DNA from: Chitinophagaceae bacterium
GTDB taxonomy: Bacteria; Bacteroidota; Bacteroidia; Chitinophagales; Chitinophagaceae
DNA length: 37,091 nucleotides
Direction of reading: 5' to 3'
Assembly (NCBI GenBank): GCA_017744805.1
Contig: JAGIAP010000011.1
Span: forward strand, 1-37,091
The position numbers and the translations under genes were made by a program. The stretch's first letter is position 1. Each line of letters starts with the position of its first letter. The notes beneath the pieces were generated by a model that ran no database searches, was not told the origin of the DNA, and saw only the letters and a list, made by a program, of their open reading frames with translations. Below are positions 16,144 through 23,548 of the stretch, one piece after another.

Positions 16144-17370
16144 ATGAAATTTGTAAACCTTTTCAAGATCGCCATGAAGGCATTGCTTCGGAACAAGATG
16201 CGTGCTTTTCTCACCATGCTGGGCATCATCATCGGCGTGGCGGCTGTTATCACCATGGTGGCGATAGGGCAGGGCTCCAAAAAAAGTATACAGGATCAAC
16301 TCTCCAGCATGGGCTCCAATATGATCACTATCCGCCCGCAAAGCAATCAGACCGTGGGTGGAGGGGCCAGGCTGGATGCCAGCAGCGTGCAGTCGCTCAA
16401 GCTCGAAGATGTAACGGCCATCGGTAAACAGGCACAGCATATCTCCGCCTTGTCGCCCGCAGTTACCAGTCGCGGCCAGGTGATCTACGCAGGCAATAAC
16501 TGGCCTACCACTATCCAGGGTGTTTATCCCGATTTCCTTACTATCCGCGACTGGCCCCTGAAAGATGGAATACTGTTCTCTGATGAGAACGAGAACAATG
16601 CCGCCAAGGTTTGTCTGCTGGGCCAAACAGTGGTGGAGAACCTTTTCACCTCCGGCGAAGACCCGGTAGGAAAGATCATCCGTTTCAATAAGATCCCCTT
16701 CAAAGTGATCGGCGTGCTGGCAGAAAAAGGAGAGAATGCCTTCGGACAGGATCAGGATGATATCGTGGTCGCACCTTTCTCCACCGTACAGAAACGGATC
16801 CTCGCCATCACCTGGGTACAAAATATCTATGCTTCGGCAACCAATGAATCGGCTACGGATGATGCGGTGGATGAGATCAGTACCATCCTGCGCACACAAC
16901 ATAAATTAAAAAGAGGGGATCAGGACGATTTTATGGTGCGCACACAAGCCGAACTGATCAACACTTTCAGCTCTACCAGTCAGTTGCTGACCGTATTACT
17001 GACGGCCATTGCAGGTATATCACTGGTGGTGGGCGGGATCGGCATCATGAATATCATGTACGTGTCCGTTACGGAACGCACCAAAGAAATAGGACTGAGA
17101 ATGTCTATCGGGGCAAGAGGGATCGATATCCTGTTGCAGTTCCTGGTAGAAGCGATCCTCATCAGTGTAACCGGTGGCATCATAGGGGTATTGCTGGGGA
17201 TACTGGCTGCACAACTCATTACTACCTTCCTGAGCTGGCCTACGCTCGTATCTCAATCGAGTATCGTTTTATCGTTCCTTGTCTGCGCCATCACCGGAGT
17301 ATTCTTTGGATATTATCCCGCACAGAAAGCGTCCAGATTGGATCCCATCGAAGCACTTCGGTACGAATGA
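16144..17370 (+). CDS. MacB-type FtsX-like ABC transporter permease
   Basis: A 408-residue inner-membrane permease. The first helix is at about 19-42 (RAFLTMLGIIIGVAAVITMVAIGQGSKKS). A large periplasmic MacB_PCD domain follows (about 45-265; LSSMGSNMITIRPQ, VCLLGQTVVENLF, RFNKIPFKVIGVLAEKG). Three C-terminal helices form the FtsX domain (LLTAIAGISLVVGGIGIMNIMYVSVTERTKEIGLRMSIGA and ...EAILISVTGGIIGVLLGI...). The end, PAQKASRLDPIEALRYE, is the family's standard close. It completes the efflux unit; macrolides, peptides or lipids are typical cargoes. Confidence 0.96.
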   Translation: MKFVNLFKIAMKALLRNKMRAFLTMLGIIIGVAAVITMVAIGQGSKKSIQDQLSSMGSNMITIRPQSNQTVGGGARLDASSVQSLKLEDVTAIGKQAQHISALSPAVTSRGQVIYAGNNWPTTIQGVYPDFLTIRDWPLKDGILFSDENENNAAKVCLLGQTVVENLFTSGEDPVGKIIRFNKIPFKVIGVLAEKGENAFGQDQDDIVVAPFSTVQKRILAITWVQNIYASATNESATDDAVDEISTILRTQHKLKRGDQDDFMVRTQAELINTFSSTSQLLTVLLTAIAGISLVVGGIGIMNIMYVSVTERTKEIGLRMSIGARGIDILLQFLVEAILISVTGGIIGVLLGILAAQLITTFLSWPTLVSQSSIVLSFLVCAITGVFFGYYPAQKASRLDPIEALRYE

Positions 17371-17407
17371 CCGGTTCCGCTATCTATTCCTGCAACTCAA
17401 CGGGTGG

Positions 17408-17423
17408 GCCCGCTGGTTCGGGC
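17408..17423 (+). terminator. Weak terminator candidate after the efflux operon
   Basis: GCCCG and CGGGC form a 5-bp stem around CTGGTT, followed by TTATCGTAATTTT. The stem is short and the T-run is broken, so this is only a candidate. Confidence 0.3.
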
Positions 17424-17458
17424 TTATCGTAATTTTCAGGTAGGGCCGATGGTCTAGA

Positions 17459-17488
17459 TTTACAGGTTATCCAAATTTTACCTGTAAA
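17459..17488. promoter_or_regulatory. Perfect inverted repeat just before the 17499 gene
   Basis: TTTACAGGT (17459-17467) and ACCTGTAAA (17480-17488) are perfect 9-bp inverted copies with a 12-base spacer. The right arm ends 10 bases before the start codon. No T-run follows. It may be an operator or an mRNA hairpin that controls translation. Confidence 0.5.
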
Positions 17489-17498
17489 AAATAACGCC

Positions 17499-18611
17499 AT
17501 GAAAATGAACAGAGCATGCGTACTGCATGTGACTTCACTGATGATTTGCTGTTTTGCTGCCCTGGCAGCAATTGCACAACCAGATAGAAAATTGTTCGAG
17601 GGGAAAGGGAGCTACCTGTCCATGCCCCGTAATCTTAAATCCTATGTAGCCATCAACTGCGGATTCACACCGGCACAAATAAAAACCTTCAACGATAATA
17701 TGTCCGCATTCATGGAGATCATGGGTAAAACGCCCTGCATCCATCCGCCACGGGGATACGAGGTAGGCACTTATGGAGGTATTTGTGGCGATGGGGCCTG
17801 CGATGGTAGTAAGATAATGGCTGGTACCGGTGGTTATATCATCAGGGAATGGACCACAACAAACAGTAACCCGGTGCCGGAGCGGGCTGAAGAGGGACCA
17901 AGCATCAATGTATCGTTCAACGATATAAGGCCATTGATCCAAAGAAGATCGGCTGATAAAACAGGATATTCCGAACCGAATATTGTGAATACCATTGCTG
18001 GCTGTCCCGTTTTTGAGAATGGATATGTGGTGATCACAAAGATCAAAAAGCCACTGTTCAAGTATGTGACCAATGAAACGGTCCTGCGCGGGAAGATCAA
18101 AGACGAAGAGGAAGCCATCAGGAATGCGAGAGAAACCTTTGCCAAAGGATCTGCTTATCAACAATGGTTGGCTAATAAGGAGTCTACCTTGAAGGCCGTG
18201 AAAGAAGGGATGGATATCCTGGCCCAAACCAATCCGGCTGAAGCCAAAGCGAAATGGGAAAAGGCAAAAGATGGATACGATAAAATGGAACAGGAGCTGA
18301 AAAGCCGCGAAGCAAAAGAGTTGGAAGAGAACAGGAAATACCTTTCGGCATTCGAAAAAAGATTGGTGGAGTACAAGAACCAACTGGCAGCAATGTCACC
18401 TACCGAAAAGAATGCACATTTCGTTTACAATGGCAGGAAGGTGGTGATCCCAAATCCTGAATTTTTTGATACAACCAGGAAGCCTACGGATCTCCAATTG
18501 GTGATCATCGATCTTTTCAGATATGATCTGGACAACCGTTTGACACACCAACTGATCGGGAAGATCAGGAAAGAGGTCGATTTCGCTGCCCTGGTTGCTG
18601 GTATAAAATAA
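17499..18611 (+). CDS. Secreted protein of unknown function with a coiled-coil region
   Basis: A 370-residue protein that I do not recognise. The N-terminal signal peptide (about 1-26, ...CCFAALAAIA) precedes QPDRKLF. Residues about 45-110 are Cys- and Gly-rich (INCGFTP, GKTPCIHPPRG, GGICGDGACDGS), so disulfides or metal binding are possible. Residues about 200-300 are charged and helical (KIKDEEEAIRNARETF, KAKDGYDKMEQELKSREAKE), most likely a coiled coil. The C-terminus (LQLVIIDLFRYDLDNRLTHQLIGKI) is compact. It probably sits in the periplasm. A strong terminator follows immediately. No operon partner is evident. Confidence 0.8.
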   Translation: MKMNRACVLHVTSLMICCFAALAAIAQPDRKLFEGKGSYLSMPRNLKSYVAINCGFTPAQIKTFNDNMSAFMEIMGKTPCIHPPRGYEVGTYGGICGDGACDGSKIMAGTGGYIIREWTTTNSNPVPERAEEGPSINVSFNDIRPLIQRRSADKTGYSEPNIVNTIAGCPVFENGYVVITKIKKPLFKYVTNETVLRGKIKDEEEAIRNARETFAKGSAYQQWLANKESTLKAVKEGMDILAQTNPAEAKAKWEKAKDGYDKMEQELKSREAKELEENRKYLSAFEKRLVEYKNQLAAMSPTEKNAHFVYNGRKVVIPNPEFFDTTRKPTDLQLVIIDLFRYDLDNRLTHQLIGKIRKEVDFAALVAGIK

Positions 18612-18614
18612 CGT

Positions 18615-18650
18615 GAAAGCCGCCATCACTGGCGGCTTTCATTATTATTA
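18615..18650. terminator. Strong terminator between two convergent genes
   Basis: GAAAGCCGCC (18615-18624) pairs perfectly with GGCGGCTTTC (18631-18640) around ATCACT, followed by the T-rich ATTATTATT. It lies between the unknown secreted gene and the convergent T9SS cargo gene and could stop both. Confidence 0.85.
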
Positions 18651-18664
18651 GCAGAACGTAGGGA

Positions 18665-20005
18665 CTAATTTTTGACAAAGCGGATGGTATGTTCCTGTTG
18701 TTTTCCCTTCACTTGTAACAGGTATACTCCTTTCTGTAAAGTAGCCAGTTGCAATAACAAATGCTGGCTGTTCTTTTCGATGACCGCTTGCTGCCATACT
18801 GTTCTGCCGGCAGCATCGTAGATAACAACACGGGTAGCTTCAAACGCCGGCGGTATCAGCAAAGTGGCTTGCCTGTCAACCGGGTTAGGTATCATTACGG
18901 GCGCTGAATTCCGGTCAACATACGGAACAACGATAATATTGGAATAACTGAATTTTCCATTTTTGTCCAGTTGTTTGATCCGGAAATAGTTCACGCCGGA
19001 TTGAAGTTGCGGGTAGGTGTAGGCGTAAGTTCTGCTGGTGCTGCTATTACCTGCGGCAGGTAATTCAGAAACGGGTTGGTATTGTTTTCCATCCCGGCTA
19101 TATTCCACGATGAACTTATCTGTGTCCATTTCCTGTGCAGTGGCCCAGTTGATCAGTGCCTGCTGCTCTTTTCTTTCTCCCCGAACGTATAACCAGGTTA
19201 CTGGTAGTGAGCTGCCGTAAGAGAAGCGAACAGCCATTGTAAGGCTCCAGGGAAACTCCTTGCTGCGGAGAAAGAGGGTGTGTGCACCGGTTGGAAGCCC
19301 TGTAAGATCGAGGTCTACAGCTAATTGATTGATGTCCGGGGTGCCCGTAAAGCTGATAGGACGGCCATTCCCGAATCCAGGATCCGTATCGAAAAAATAT
19401 TCCATTTTCGTCAGCGGACCAGATGCCGTGGCAACAGGGTAAGGAACCGTGCCTGTATTCTCGAACACACCAATATGGGTAAGGCTCCACTGTCCAAGAC
19501 TGTTCCTGCTTCTGACCAGCAGCCGATGGATACCATTGCTGAGACCACTGATATCGATCGGCAATGTAAGCTGGTTTTGATCGGGCGATGCAGGCAATGT
19601 CAATTTGATGCCTTTGCCATAGCCAGGATCGCTATCGATAAAATATTCCATCTCTATGATATTCGAAGCGGGCGCCGGTGCATTGGGGTAAACCGGTATC
19701 ACCACATTGTCGAACAATGCGTATGCCCTCAGGCTCCAGCCGCCATCCGCATTGCGCGTTCTGAAGTAAACTCTATGCCACGATTTGGACAAGCTACTGA
19801 GGTCCACAGTTACGGGTGTTGCAGGAATATCCCTGCCCGGGGTCACCGGAACCTGGATGCCATTCCCGAACCCGGGATCGGTATCGATGAAATATTCCAT
19901 GTACACGATATTGCCCCTGTCCACACTGACGGGATAAGGGTCCTGTGCATTAGCTACCAGGCAAAGGATCCACGTTGCCATACAAAGGCATGTAATCTTT
20001 TTCAT
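18665..20005 (-). CDS. T9SS-exported protein with three repeats and a C-terminal sorting domain
   Basis: A 446-residue secreted protein. A signal peptide (MKKITCLCMATWILCLVANA) precedes three repeats of about 80 residues. Each opens with a motif of the form MEYFIDTDPGFGNG: residues about 32, 117 and 199, written FIDTDPGFGNG, FIDSDPGYGKG and FFDTDPGFGNG. Each ends with a WSL-type element (GGWSLRAYALF, GQWSLTHIGVF, FPWSLTMAVRF). An Fn3-like stretch follows (about 268-355; LINWATAQEMDTDKFIVEYSRDG, NYFRIKQLDKNGKFSYSNII). The last 75 residues are a type A T9SS sorting domain (IPNPVDRQATLLIP, VVIYDAAGRTVWQQ, LQKGVYLLQVKGKQQ). The track's start is at 20011; the ATG at 20005 gives the better signal peptide. 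Function is unknown; the DxDPGxG motif could bind calcium (inference). Confidence 0.87.
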   Translation of the reverse strand: MKKITCLCMATWILCLVANAQDPYPVSVDRGNIVYMEYFIDTDPGFGNGIQVPVTPGRDIPATPVTVDLSSLSKSWHRVYFRTRNADGGWSLRAYALFDNVVIPVYPNAPAPASNIIEMEYFIDSDPGYGKGIKLTLPASPDQNQLTLPIDISGLSNGIHRLLVRSRNSLGQWSLTHIGVFENTGTVPYPVATASGPLTKMEYFFDTDPGFGNGRPISFTGTPDINQLAVDLDLTGLPTGAHTLFLRSKEFPWSLTMAVRFSYGSSLPVTWLYVRGERKEQQALINWATAQEMDTDKFIVEYSRDGKQYQPVSELPAAGNSSTSRTYAYTYPQLQSGVNYFRIKQLDKNGKFSYSNIIVVPYVDRNSAPVMIPNPVDRQATLLIPPAFEATRVVIYDAAGRTVWQQAVIEKNSQHLLLQLATLQKGVYLLQVKGKQQEHTIRFVKN

Positions 20006-20028
20006 GATCATCTGTTTAGGTAAATGGA

Positions 20029-21027
20029 TCAGTTGTTGGATCTGGTACTAACGGTAATGCTCATGCTGGAGGATGTAGAAGGTACTGAAGTGGGAACAGT
20101 CAGTTCATAGATGGAAGGGATGGGGGGGATGCCACTCAACCTGTAAGGGTCAGGGGAGCCGAATGCTCCGCAATCCGGCGTGATGCCGTTGATGGTCTCG
20201 CCCATGCCTTTGGCCGGTGAAGCAGTGGCCAGCATGAATTTGCCATCTTTGGAGGTGCCTCCCACAAAAATGGAAGCAGCCGGTGCTGAATTGACATTCC
20301 CGTTTCCTGCAGGAAGGCTGTTAGTGGTGGATATATTGTTTTTAACGGTGCTGCTGGTTTGCGTCAATACGCTGCTGTAAAAGATATTGTTGCTGATATA
20401 CGCATTGCTGATAGTTACTCCGGTATTGTAGAAAGTATTGTTCCTTACAAGGATGTTAGAGCCCGCTGTGTGGTTGAATCCGATGGCTTCAAAGATACAG
20501 TTGGTCACTTGCAGGTTTTCGGTTGGATAAGTAGCTAAATTAAATCCATTCATCTGACATTTGTTGATCACCATATTCGACATGATCTTGCCTGAAGTCC
20601 ATTGGCTCACTGAGAGATAACATCTTTCAAAGCGAATATTGTCTGTGCCTCCATGTAGATAAGCGGTTACGGTCAGTCCCATGAAAACGGAACCAGTTGC
20701 CAATGAGTCGATATATATGGTGGCTGTTACTGTATTGGGATTGGCCTGTAACCCTGCATTGCCGTTTGTACCGGACAACAGGTAACCCGGTCCGATCATC
20801 ACCAGCTTTTTATATAAGTTGAAACCCGGATAGGCAGTGGCGCTGGGCTCGATGTAAAGCGTGTCCCCGGCAAGTACCAGAGCGCTGTTACAGGCAGCAT
20901 CCAATTGTGAGAAATCTGCAGAGGTTCCTGCGTTGTTGTTCACCCTCCATATCTTGGCCTGAGCAAACGAAGTAATTGATAAAAGCGCTGCAATGCACAC
21001 GCACCTTAAAGTAGACTTGCCTTTCAT
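20029..21027 (-). CDS. Secreted right-handed beta-helix-like protein
   Basis: A 332-residue protein of unknown function. The signal peptide is MKGKSTLRCVCIAALLSITS, with cleavage near AQA^KIW. Short alternating hydrophobic repeats with N-rich turns (NMVINKCQMNGF, NLQVTNCIFEAIGF, NILVRNNTFYNTGV, NAYISNNIFYSS) suggest a parallel beta-helix as in pectate-lyase-fold proteins. The early DFSQLDAACNSALVLAGDTLYI fits the typical opening of this fold. The ending has ASPAKGMGETINGITPDCGAFG, common in such secreted proteins. No catalytic residues are evident, and I see no clear T9SS domain. It lies 23 bases upstream of the T9SS cargo gene on the same strand, probably in one operon. The start at 21027 is chosen over the TTG at 21051 for its signal peptide. 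Confidence 0.85.
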   Translation of the reverse strand: MKGKSTLRCVCIAALLSITSFAQAKIWRVNNNAGTSADFSQLDAACNSALVLAGDTLYIEPSATAYPGFNLYKKLVMIGPGYLLSGTNGNAGLQANPNTVTATIYIDSLATGSVFMGLTVTAYLHGGTDNIRFERCYLSVSQWTSGKIMSNMVINKCQMNGFNLATYPTENLQVTNCIFEAIGFNHTAGSNILVRNNTFYNTGVTISNAYISNNIFYSSVLTQTSSTVKNNISTTNSLPAGNGNVNSAPAASIFVGGTSKDGKFMLATASPAKGMGETINGITPDCGAFGSPDPYRLSGIPPIPSIYELTVPTSVPSTSSSMSITVSTRSNN

Positions 21028-21051
21028 GACTAACGGTTTTTTGAAAGGCAA
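21017..21051 (-). promoter_or_regulatory. Perfect inverted repeat covering the start of the beta-helix gene
   Basis: On the plus strand TTGCCTTTCA (21017-21026) and TGAAAGGCAA (21042-21051) are perfect 10-bp inverted copies with a 15-base spacer. The gene's ATG overlaps one arm. The predicted -7 box (TAGTTTTG on the minus strand, 21056-21049) overlaps the other arm, so this may be an operator or a hairpin hiding the start codon. Confidence 0.5.
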
Positions 21052-21056
21052 AACTA
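21049..21056 (-). promoter_or_regulatory. -7 promoter box of the beta-helix/T9SS cargo operon
   Basis: On the minus strand the sequence is TAGTTTTG, an exact TAnnTTTG match. The leader to the ATG at 21027 would be short, about 15-20 bases. Confidence 0.5.
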
Positions 21057-21154
21057 GAGTTTTGAAAAACAGTGAAATAATGGAAACTGCTTATCCGCAG
21101 GATTCGTACTCCGGTACGCTAATTTTTCCGGTTCAACCTCAATTCAGGCAGGTA

Positions 21155-21532
21155 TTAACCCTGGGGTTCCTGGCTGGCCTTCTTTTGTGCCTCTAACAAT
21201 GGGCGTGGGTCGAATACCACTTTGAGATGACTGATCTTTCCATTTTTCACCTGGTACCATCCACAGCAAAAGATCGTTTCATCTTCAATCAGCAGATCAT
21301 ATAATACGCAAACATCATTGCCTTCCACAAATATGCGACGGACATTGTATTCCAGTTGCATCTTTTCCATATCTGTAAAATAGCTCTCTGCTCCGTCTCT
21401 CGAGCCAAGCACTCCTTCAAACTTCATATCCGGATTGGCATAATTCCTTGCCTCTTTGTAGTCATGGTCGTTCAACGCCTGAAGCAATCCCAACACTACT
21501 TCTTTCGGATTAGGTATAGTTGTGGTTTCCAT
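21155..21532 (-). CDS. NTF2-like (SnoaL-type) family protein
   Basis: A 125-residue cytoplasmic protein with the small alpha+beta-barrel fold of the NTF2/SnoaL superfamily. It has the usual opening helix (PKEVVLGLLQALNDHDYKEARNYANPDMKFEG), the central strand pair (NVRRIFVEGNDVCVLYDLLIEDE) and the closing KNGKISHLKVVFDPRPLLEA. Such proteins can be isomerases, hydrolases or binding proteins; no catalytic set can be assigned. It lies downstream of the SGNH hydrolase gene but has its own terminator-separated promoter. Confidence 0.85.
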   Translation of the reverse strand: METTTIPNPKEVVLGLLQALNDHDYKEARNYANPDMKFEGVLGSRDGAESYFTDMEKMQLEYNVRRIFVEGNDVCVLYDLLIEDETIFCCGWYQVKNGKISHLKVVFDPRPLLEAQKKASQEPQG

Positions 21533-21555
21533 AACTGCTTTTACAGATCATGGAA

Positions 21556-21586
21556 AAAAATTATGCCAGGAGGAGCTGAAACTCAA
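21556..21586 (-). promoter_or_regulatory. Promoter candidate (TTG-N20-TAATTTTT) of the NTF2-like gene
   Basis: On the minus strand TTG lies 20 bases before TAATTTTT, which differs from TAnnTTTG only at the last base. The start codon follows 23 bases later. Confidence 0.45.
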
Positions 21587-21611
21587 TCCCCACCCGGTAT
21601 TGGGAAAACAA

Positions 21612-21632
21612 ATCCCCGCATTGAGCGGGGAT
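21612..21632 (-). terminator. Terminator after the SGNH hydrolase gene
   Basis: ATCCCCGC (21612-21619) pairs perfectly with GCGGGGAT (21625-21632) around five bases. In the minus-strand direction it is followed by TTGTTTTCCC, a T-rich stretch. It lies directly after the SGNH stop codon. Confidence 0.8.
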
Positions 21633-21637
21633 CTTGT

Positions 21638-22300
21638 CTAGTCTTTTATGAGATGGGGTTGTATCAGCGGTTGCCAGATCTTATACCCTTTGCTGTTCAT
21701 ATGGAGATTGTCTTCCAGGAAGAGATCGGTCTTGATACTGCCGTCCTTATTGCACATAGCGGAGAAGACATCGATATAGGTGGCTTTCTTTTGTTTTTTG
21801 AGGAACTTCCTGATGCGTTTGTTGCCATCCTTCATGGCATCGAGGAATTTTTCCCTGCGTGGACTGGGCTTCATAGATATATAAGCGATGGGAACTCCGG
21901 GCATCTTGCTGCGGATCAGCAGAAAGAGCTCTTTGAATTTATTAGCAATATATTCACCTTTCACATCAGCACCCAGATCATTCTCTCCGCAGTAGATCAC
22001 GATCTGTCTGGGATTGTATTTGAAGATCACATCGTCTGCATATTGTATCACATGCGGAATGCCTGATCCTCCAAATCCCCTGTTGATAATAGTATATCCC
22101 GGGAAATAATCTTTTACATCTTTCCACATCCTGAATGAACTACTACCTACAAATAAAATCGGACTAGTGGGCGGGGCAGATAAAGAATCATCCTTTCTGA
22201 ATTTCTGGATCTCGTTGATAAAGGGCTGTGCAAAGCTCTGGGCCGCTACTACCAGCAGCAGACAAGTGAGCAAAAGGAAAGAACGGATTTTTTTCATCAT
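21638..22300 (-). CDS. Secreted SGNH/GDSL hydrolase
   Basis: A 220-residue esterase-like protein. The signal peptide (MMKKIRSFLLLTCLLLVVAA..., cleavage near SFA^QPF) is followed by the SGNH blocks. Block I is FVGSSSFRMW (catalytic Ser), block II is NRGFGGSG (oxyanion Gly), block III is YCGENDLG (Asn), and block V is DNLHMNSKGY (Asp and His). Such enzymes remove acyl or acetyl groups from lipids or polysaccharides. It is divergent from the GH26 mannanase gene and shares its palindromic promoter region. It may therefore be a mannan acetyl-esterase or co-regulated enzyme (inference). The exact substrate cannot be read from the sequence. Confidence 0.92.
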   Translation of the reverse strand: MMKKIRSFLLLTCLLLVVAAQSFAQPFINEIQKFRKDDSLSAPPTSPILFVGSSSFRMWKDVKDYFPGYTIINRGFGGSGIPHVIQYADDVIFKYNPRQIVIYCGENDLGADVKGEYIANKFKELFLLIRSKMPGVPIAYISMKPSPRREKFLDAMKDGNKRIRKFLKKQKKATYIDVFSAMCNKDGSIKTDLFLEDNLHMNSKGYKIWQPLIQPHLIKD

Positions 22301-22366
22301 TGCATAAATATATCAAAGAGAAACAAGATCACGGAATTATATTAAAAGATGATAAAATAGTACTAT

Positions 22367-22395
22367 TCAAAAGTATCATTAAACTATACTTTTGA
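22367..22395. promoter_or_regulatory. 29-bp palindrome with two opposed -7 boxes (SGNH/GH26)
   Basis: TCAAAAGTAT (22367-22376) and ATACTTTTGA (22386-22395) are perfect 10-bp inverted copies with 9 bases between them. The right arm holds TACTTTTG (22387-22394), a -7 box pointing to the GH26 gene. The left arm holds the same box in the other direction (22375-22368), pointing to the SGNH gene. One regulator bound here could control both operons at once. Confidence 0.6.
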
Positions 22396-22415
22396 TATGC
22401 CATAAACTCACTGCC

Positions 22416-23540
22416 ATGTTCCGAGCTTTGACGATTGCCATTTGCATGATCTTCCATAGTGCGCTCCTATATGCACAACTGCCTTCCGACCCACAGGCAA
22501 CGGACGCTGCCAGGCATCTGTATACAAAACTTCAATCCATCAGCAAGCAATATACCATCTTTGGTCATCAGGATGCGCTGGCCTACGGCGTAGGCTGGAA
22601 GGGAGTGAACGGAAGGGCTGATGTGAAGTCGGTGGTGAACGACTATCCCGGTGTTTACGGATGGGATATCGCACACCTGGAGCTGGATTCTGCCAGAGAT
22701 ATCGATGGTGTTCCCTTCGCCGATACCAAACGATTCATCCGTGAAGGCTACGAGCGCGGTGGTATCATCACCATCAGTTGGCATGCCCGGAACCCGCTGT
22801 CCGCGGGCTCTGCATGGGATACCACACCTGGTACCGTCAAAGCTATCTTGCCCGGCGGAGTGAAGCATGAACTGTACATATCCTGGCTGGATAAAGTAGC
22901 GGTATTCATGAACGACCTGAAAGACAGCAAAGGTGCGCTCATCCCCATTCTTTTCCGTCCATTCCACGAGCTCACAGGAAACTGGTTCTGGTGGTGTCAG
23001 AATGTAACCACAAAAGACGAGTTCAAAGAGCTTTGGAAGTTCACTGTGCATTATCTCCGTGATAAAAAACAATTACACCATTTACTTTACGTATACAACA
23101 CTGCAGGCTTCGTAACGGAAGCAGAATTCATGGAGCAATATCCCGGTGATGATGTTACCGATCTTATCAGTTTCGATAATTATCAGTACAAAACAGATCC
23201 TCAAAGCAGGGAGCAGTTCATTTCGCATATGCGAACCATGAGTGAGACCATCTGCCGGATCGCTTCGGAAAAGGGGAAGATCGCCGCCATTGCCGAGACG
23301 GGACTGGAAGCGATCCCCGATCCCAAATGGTGGACAGGCGTGGTGTGGCCAATCGTAAAAGACCTCTCTATCGCCTATGTGCTGGTATGGCGCAATCATG
23401 GATATAGTGAGCATGCCAAAAAAATGCATTATTATGCACCCTACCCAAAACAGGTATCCGCTGCGGACTTCAAAAGATTTTACAGGAATCCGCGGATACT
23501 TTTCGAAAAGGAACTGAAACACAAACTGCAACGCCCTTAA
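22416..23540 (+). CDS. GH26 endo-beta-1,4-mannanase
   Basis: A 374-residue secreted glycoside hydrolase. After a signal peptide (MFRALTIAICMIFHSALLYA^QLP) the (beta/alpha)8 barrel of family 26 is clear: QYTIFGHQDALAYGV, YGWDIAHLE, GGIITISWHARNP, and ILFRPFHELTGNWFWW with the acid/base Glu (about residue 185). The nucleophile Glu is in IAAIAETGLE (about residue 294). The two are 109 residues apart, close to the spacing in characterised GH26 mannanases. The start is the ATG at 22416; the track's TTG at 22392 lies within the -7 box. It cuts beta-mannan into manno-oligosaccharides in the periplasm or at the surface. It is the first gene of an operon with a sugar symporter and an epimerase, 8 and 11 bases apart. 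Confidence 0.96.
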   Translation: MFRALTIAICMIFHSALLYAQLPSDPQATDAARHLYTKLQSISKQYTIFGHQDALAYGVGWKGVNGRADVKSVVNDYPGVYGWDIAHLELDSARDIDGVPFADTKRFIREGYERGGIITISWHARNPLSAGSAWDTTPGTVKAILPGGVKHELYISWLDKVAVFMNDLKDSKGALIPILFRPFHELTGNWFWWCQNVTTKDEFKELWKFTVHYLRDKKQLHHLLYVYNTAGFVTEAEFMEQYPGDDVTDLISFDNYQYKTDPQSREQFISHMRTMSETICRIASEKGKIAAIAETGLEAIPDPKWWTGVVWPIVKDLSIAYVLVWRNHGYSEHAKKMHYYAPYPKQVSAADFKRFYRNPRILFEKELKHKLQRP

Positions 23541-23548
23541 CCTGAACA

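Noticed and set aside
15826-16902. 358-residue minus-strand ORF
   Set aside because: It lies opposite to the ABC ATPase and permease genes, both with intact family motifs; it is a shadow frame.
17535-18383. 282-residue minus-strand ORF
   Set aside because: Opposite to the secreted protein at 17499, which has a signal peptide, promoter-proximal repeat and terminator; the antisense frame lacks these.
19325-20023. 232-residue plus-strand ORF
   Set aside because: Antisense of the repeat region of the T9SS cargo gene.
21106-21119. CGTACTCCGGTACG as a terminator
   Set aside because: Only a 5-bp stem with a distant T-run; too weak to support.
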